Assembly: GCF_000308815.1 (NCBI RefSeq)
Contig: NZ_BAFX01000199.1
Coordinates: 1 to 62,296 of the forward strand
Direction of reading: 5' to 3'
Length of the DNA stretch: 62,296 nt
DNA from: Nocardia concava NBRC 100430
GTDB lineage: Bacteria; Actinomycetota; Actinomycetes; Mycobacteriales; Mycobacteriaceae
The translations under genes and the position numbers were made by a program. The notes below the pieces were generated by a model, which was given only the letters and a program-made list of their open reading frames with translations, had not been told where the DNA came from and did no database searches. Shown piece after piece: positions 58,841 through 62,296 of this stretch. Position 1 is the first letter of the stretch; each line of letters opens with the position of its first letter.

Positions 58841-60672
58841 CGGTATTCCTCTTGCTTAACAGGGGATTTCGGGGCAGTGCGGACTGTGTTCAGAAAGGAC
58901 TCGAGCGCGGCCGACCGCTGGTCGGCGTGCTCGGCGGCGAGAATCCGATCGGAGGTGCTTCGGGTGAGGCCGGACATATTGGCGTTGGTGGGGTTCGTTC
59001 CACTCGGGTGGGTCGCGCGCAGCGCGTTGCGGTCGGCATGCCGGAACAGCAGTCCGTAGCGCTGGAGTCGGCGTCCGAGCCACCCGGGCTCATCACCCGT
59101 ACGGGGATCCGGCAGCGGTTCCCCGGATCCGACCCGCGCGAAGCGGTAGTCGTTGGCGACGTCGAAGGTGTGGTTGTCGAACCAGGCTTTCAAGGTGGAA
59201 CTGGGCCTGATGAGTGGGACGTCGCCGTGTTCTCCGAAGAAGTAGCCCTCCTTCGGGTTGCAGTTGTTGTTGTAGAACGACGTGTACTTCATCCGGTCGA
59301 GGCAGTGCTGGTAATAGCGGTCGTTGGCCTCCTGGGTCACCTGGATTTCCGTGGCACCCCGTTTGCGGGCCTCGACCAGGCATCGAATGAGATGGCGGGC
59401 GGCGAAATCAACGGATAGCGCGTAGGAGTGGCCGGTGAAGCTGTAGGGGCCGATGGGGAGGAACGCATTGGGCGCGGAGGGCACGGTCGCGCCGTGGAAG
59501 GCTTGGATGCGTATCTCTTGGAACAGTTTTCGCAGATCCTGGCCGCCTCGGCCGTCGACCGGCAGGGGCGGTTGGTCTTCATAGCCGCGGAAGCCGGTGG
59601 CCATGACGATCATGTCGACGGGGCGATGGGTTCCGTCGCTCGACCAGATGCCGTCGCTGTCGATGCGTTCGATGCCGTCGGTGACCAATTCGACGTTCGG
59701 GCGGGTGAATGCCGGGTAGTACTTGTTGGATACGGTCGGGAAGGTGCAGCCCCATCCGGATCTCGGGGTGAGCCGCTTGCGTAGTTCCGGATCCTTGACG
59801 GCCACCCGCAGATTGAGCAGACATATGCGTTCGATGGTCCGGACGATGAAGGGGGCCTTGGTGAAATAGACCATGCCCATCGTTTTCACCAGCTCGGCGG
59901 CGGCGTGGATGACCAGTGCGATGGCCTTCAGCACGCTCGGGAACCGGCGAAATATCGCGCGCACCGCTGCGGGGATCGGCGGATCCGGGCGCGGCATGAC
60001 CCAGACCGGTGTGCGTTGGTAGACGTCGAGCTGTGCGACATCGGGTGCGATGGTGGGGATCACCTGCACGGCCGAAGCGCCGGTGCCGATCACCGCGACC
60101 CGTTTGCCGTGGTAGTCGTAGTCGTGGTTCCAGCGCGCGGTGTGCATGACGGTGCCGGAGAATGATTCCAGTCCGGGCACTTCCGCGTATTTCGGCTTCT
60201 GCAGGACGCCCCAGCCGCCGATGACGAACCGGCAGGTCACCGTGTGTCCGGTATCGAGTTCCGCGCGCCAGAGGTGATGGCGTTCGTCGTAGCGCGCCGC
60301 GGCCACCTCGACGCCGAGGATCGCGTGATCACGCAGCCGATACTTGTCGACGCAGTGGTCGATGTAGCCTTTGATCTCGCTGCCGAGCGGAAAGGTCTTG
60401 CGCCACTCCGGGTATGGCTCCTCGTGGAAGGTGTACAGCATGCCCGGCAGGTCGACGGCGATACCGGGATACGTGTTCACATGCCAGGTGCCGCCGAAGT
60501 CGCGATCCTTGTCGATCATGACGAAGTCGTGGATACCGGCCTGCCGCAAGGCGATCGCCGTCCCGATCCCGGCGTAGCCGGCGCCCAGGATGGCGAACTC
60601 GAAGTCGGGTATCTCGAATTCTGAGGCGGATGCTTCGAAGTCGTCTAGTTCTGGGTTCATCATCTTCTCCAT
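58837..60672 (-). CDS. Baeyer-Villiger-type flavin monooxygenase
   Basis: This 611-residue FAD/NADPH enzyme inserts oxygen into ketones or oxidises related substrates. It has the FAD motif GAGYAGIG at 30-37, the Baeyer-Villiger fingerprint FSGTVMHTARW at 171-181 (F-x-G-x3-H-x3-W), and the NADPH motif GTGASA at 195-200. MIVMATGFRGYEDQ near residue 360 is the usual ATG motif. The C-terminus beyond 540 is extended and disordered. It lies 9 bases downstream of the decarboxylase-like gene. The native ketone is unknown. Confidence 0.92.
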   Translation of the reverse strand: MEKMMNPELDDFEASASEFEIPDFEFAILGAGYAGIGTAIALRQAGIHDFVMIDKDRDFGGTWHVNTYPGIAVDLPGMLYTFHEEPYPEWRKTFPLGSEIKGYIDHCVDKYRLRDHAILGVEVAAARYDERHHLWRAELDTGHTVTCRFVIGGWGVLQKPKYAEVPGLESFSGTVMHTARWNHDYDYHGKRVAVIGTGASAVQVIPTIAPDVAQLDVYQRTPVWVMPRPDPPIPAAVRAIFRRFPSVLKAIALVIHAAAELVKTMGMVYFTKAPFIVRTIERICLLNLRVAVKDPELRKRLTPRSGWGCTFPTVSNKYYPAFTRPNVELVTDGIERIDSDGIWSSDGTHRPVDMIVMATGFRGYEDQPPLPVDGRGGQDLRKLFQEIRIQAFHGATVPSAPNAFLPIGPYSFTGHSYALSVDFAARHLIRCLVEARKRGATEIQVTQEANDRYYQHCLDRMKYTSFYNNNCNPKEGYFFGEHGDVPLIRPSSTLKAWFDNHTFDVANDYRFARVGSGEPLPDPRTGDEPGWLGRRLQRYGLLFRHADRNALRATHPSGTNPTNANMSGLTRSTSDRILAAEHADQRSAALESFLNTVRTAPKSPVKQEEYR

Positions 60673-60681
60673 GGCTGTCGC

Positions 60682-61665
60682 TCACGCGAGGGTGGCGACG
60701 AGGACGGGCATGAGCTTGGACAGGCGATGGACGCGGGCGGGCATCGCCTGGGTTTGGGTGGCGTCCACCAGCCGTGGTGCGTGCAGGGTGCTACGCCGCC
60801 CGGTCGGCAACTCGATGTCCGCACTCCCGGCGGCGATCAGTTCCGTGATCCAGCGCCGGTTCTTGCCATACGGCAAAGGCATTGCGACGGTGTCACTTTC
60901 GACCAAGACGATGACGGAGACGGTCCGGCCGCCGACGGTGAGCTGTGCGTAAGGGGTGCGACGCCCCGCGAACCGCCCGGCAATGAACCGGTCGGCCGCG
61001 CGCAAGCCGCTCGGCAGCAGGGCATCACTGTCGTCGGGCCGTCGGGTGAGCATGAGCGGAGCCCAGTGGTAGCGCCGTGGCTCCGGGTGCACGCCGAGGG
61101 AGTTGAACAGCATCGCCAGCTGGTCGTAGAGCCCGATCACGAAGAACAGCTCGGCCAGGCGCCGGTCAGTCATGAAGGGCGACAGCTCTTTCCACGTGGT
61201 ATCGCTGATCATCCGATCGCGCTGGACCTCGTCGACGGCGCGCAGCAGGGCACGCTGCTCGTCGGTCCACCCGGGCTGATCAGGCCCCAGGGTCACCCGT
61301 TCGATGGTCTCCGGTGACACCCCGCCGAGGCGGGAGACGTGGAAGTGGACGTACCACTCGTAGCGGCCGTGCGCGTTCCACACGGTCCGCAGGATCACCA
61401 ACTGGATGTTGGGATCGCGGCGCCGCCGCAGCGGGGTGATGGACGCGCCGTAGAGCGCCCACGGCCACAGCAGCCACGGATTCAGCGACAGGGCCTCGCC
61501 GCCGGCGATCGACGGGGTGCCGAGAACCAGCCCCGCGGCGCGGTGGGCCAGCCAGTTCAATGGACCGACCTTGCGGAGTTTGCCGAGTTCCCATCGTGGG
61601 CCGGGGATCTCGAATTGCCCGCCGTTCAAGGTGCGCTCGAGGATCGGTGAGCCGTCGGCGGTCAT
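60682..61665 (-). CDS. Carboxymuconolactone decarboxylase-like protein with extra C-terminal domain
   Basis: This 327-residue protein starts MTADGSPILERTLNGGQFEI at an ATG overlapping the upstream stop. Residues about 90-190 look like an AhpD/CMD helical domain (YEWYVHFHVSRLGGVSPETI, WTDEQRALLRAVDEVQRDRM, LAELFFVIGLYDQLAMLFNS), but the reactive CxxC pair of AhpD is absent. The C-terminal 100 residues (RRTPYAQLTVGGRTVSVIVL) form a beta-rich domain reminiscent of small F420-type oxidoreductases. The combination sits between two monooxygenase genes. Confidence 0.75.
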   Translation of the reverse strand: MTADGSPILERTLNGGQFEIPGPRWELGKLRKVGPLNWLAHRAAGLVLGTPSIAGGEALSLNPWLLWPWALYGASITPLRRRRDPNIQLVILRTVWNAHGRYEWYVHFHVSRLGGVSPETIERVTLGPDQPGWTDEQRALLRAVDEVQRDRMISDTTWKELSPFMTDRRLAELFFVIGLYDQLAMLFNSLGVHPEPRRYHWAPLMLTRRPDDSDALLPSGLRAADRFIAGRFAGRRTPYAQLTVGGRTVSVIVLVESDTVAMPLPYGKNRRWITELIAAGSADIELPTGRRSTLHAPRLVDATQTQAMPARVHRLSKLMPVLVATLA

Positions 61666-62296
61666 GCGGTCACCTCGTCGGTCCTGGCTGACGGGTGTCG
61701 GACCGTCCGGGAGGCGAGTGCCGTGTACGAATAGTCGTCGCGGTCGAATCGGCGCACCGAGAACCAGCTGAAGAGCCCGAGGCTGGGACGCAGGAACGGT
61801 GCGTCGCCGTGCTCGTCGACGTAATAGCTGTTGGCCCCGGCACAACTGGGACTCTTGAAGATCTCGTGCTCGACCTTGCGCCGCGTATCGGTCAGAAAGC
61901 GCTGGTGGGCTTCGGGTGTCGGTGCCACCCGGGTCGCGCCCCGCCGCCGCGCCTCGCTCAGCACCTTCGCCGCGTGGGTCACCCCGAGATCGATGGTGCC
62001 GAACCAGGAAGCACCGGATACGCCGTACGGTCCCGGCACCAGAAACAGATTCGGGAACTGCGGCACGGTCGAACCTTGATACGCCTGTTTTCGTTCGGCC
62101 GCCCACAGCTCGTCGAGGTCGACGCCGTCGGCTCCCCGGATGCGGTACGGCACATCGAAGACCTTGAATCCGGTGGCCAGCACCAGCGCGTCGACCTCAC
62201 GCTCCTCCCCGGACGCGGTGACGACCCCCTGCGCCGTCACCGCGCTGATCGGATCGGTGATCAGTTCGACATCGTCGCGGTTGAACGCCCGCAGAT
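61662..62296 (-). CDS. Flavin monooxygenase (Baeyer-Villiger-type), N-terminus beyond window
   Basis: Only the C-terminal 210 residues are visible. LRAFNRDDVELITDPISAV, VDALVLATGFKVFDVPYRI, FPNLFLVPGPYGVSGASWF and SCAGANSYYVDEHGDAPFLR align in kind with the corresponding part of the monooxygenase at 58837 (VMATGFRGY, NAFLPIGPYSFTGHSY, FYNNNCNPKEGYFFGEHGDV). The operon therefore has two related but diverged enzymes. The FAD and NADPH motifs lie outside the window. Confidence 0.88.
   Translation of the reverse strand, partial: LRAFNRDDVELITDPISAVTAQGVVTASGEEREVDALVLATGFKVFDVPYRIRGADGVDLDELWAAERKQAYQGSTVPQFPNLFLVPGPYGVSGASWFGTIDLGVTHAAKVLSEARRRGATRVAPTPEAHQRFLTDTRRKVEHEIFKSPSCAGANSYYVDEHGDAPFLRPSLGLFSWFSVRRFDRDDYSYTALASRTVRHPSARTDEVTA

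Noticed and set aside
1..62296. CRISPR arrays, rRNA genes or riboswitches
   Set aside because: No regularly spaced repeat array, rRNA sequence or recognisable riboswitch core was found in the window.

Overview
High G+C DNA with GC-rich third codon positions, a mycolata-style gene set and many actinobacterial families (Scr1-type HTH plus DUF397, DUF4254, DUF4913, SCO6880-like). This suggests a chromosome or large plasmid of a Nocardia- or Rhodococcus-like actinomycete; the genus is inferred. The window holds a conjugative element (about 1-45 kb), a scarred junction zone rich in gene remnants and an IS21-family insertion (about 48.7-54.3 kb), and what looks like a host metabolic operon (54.4 kb to the right edge).

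The first 28 kb is one tightly packed minus-strand transfer operon whose genes mostly overlap by ATGA. In transcription order it encodes a cutinase-like esterase, a small P-loop protein, two pilin-like membrane proteins, a lipoprotein, a single-pass membrane protein, a VirB6/TrbL-like channel protein, an SCO6880-family protein, a VirB4-like ATPase and a transglycosylase/NlpC-P60 wall hydrolase. These are followed by five tandem paralogues of unknown function, two more unknown proteins, a VirD4/TraG coupling protein, a DUF4913 protein, and a giant DNA methyltransferase-helicase resembling phage P1 DarB. Three tiny ORFs and a large serine recombinase that runs off the left edge close the operon. 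The MOBF relaxase-helicase is far away on the plus strand (39.2-44.8 kb), behind a 420 bp non-coding stretch that may be oriT.

Between operon and relaxase lies a cargo and regulation block: small membrane proteins, DUF4254, an Scr1-type regulator with DUF397, an endonuclease VII-like nuclease, and a four-gene operon (resolvase-like domain, radical SAM enzyme, DEDDh exonuclease, small P-loop kinase-like protein). That operon is divergent from an HTH-TPR regulator, with a perfect 11 bp inverted repeat between them. This operon is one of the two best candidates for an undescribed system.

The other candidate is a C-terminal module shared by seven transfer-operon proteins, including the giant methyltransferase-helicase. 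It consists of an [IV]Q/R-x-x-LI-x-x-A helix motif, a disordered linker, and a final acidic-hydrophobic tail such as EPEVEM or IELE. The relaxase and one further protein end with a similar tail only. This could be a translocation signal for proteins sent through the type IV channel, but that is inference.

The right side carries remnants of tyrosine integrases, an acyltransferase and a metallo-hydrolase, then an IS21-like element with multiple terminal repeats, a frameshifted istB and a DUF1801 gene inside its ends. The last 8 kb is a minus-strand operon with two Baeyer-Villiger-type monooxygenases, an HSL-type esterase, a carboxymuconolactone decarboxylase-like protein, a membrane protein and a methyltransferase. 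It plausibly oxidises a ketone and cleaves the resulting ester.
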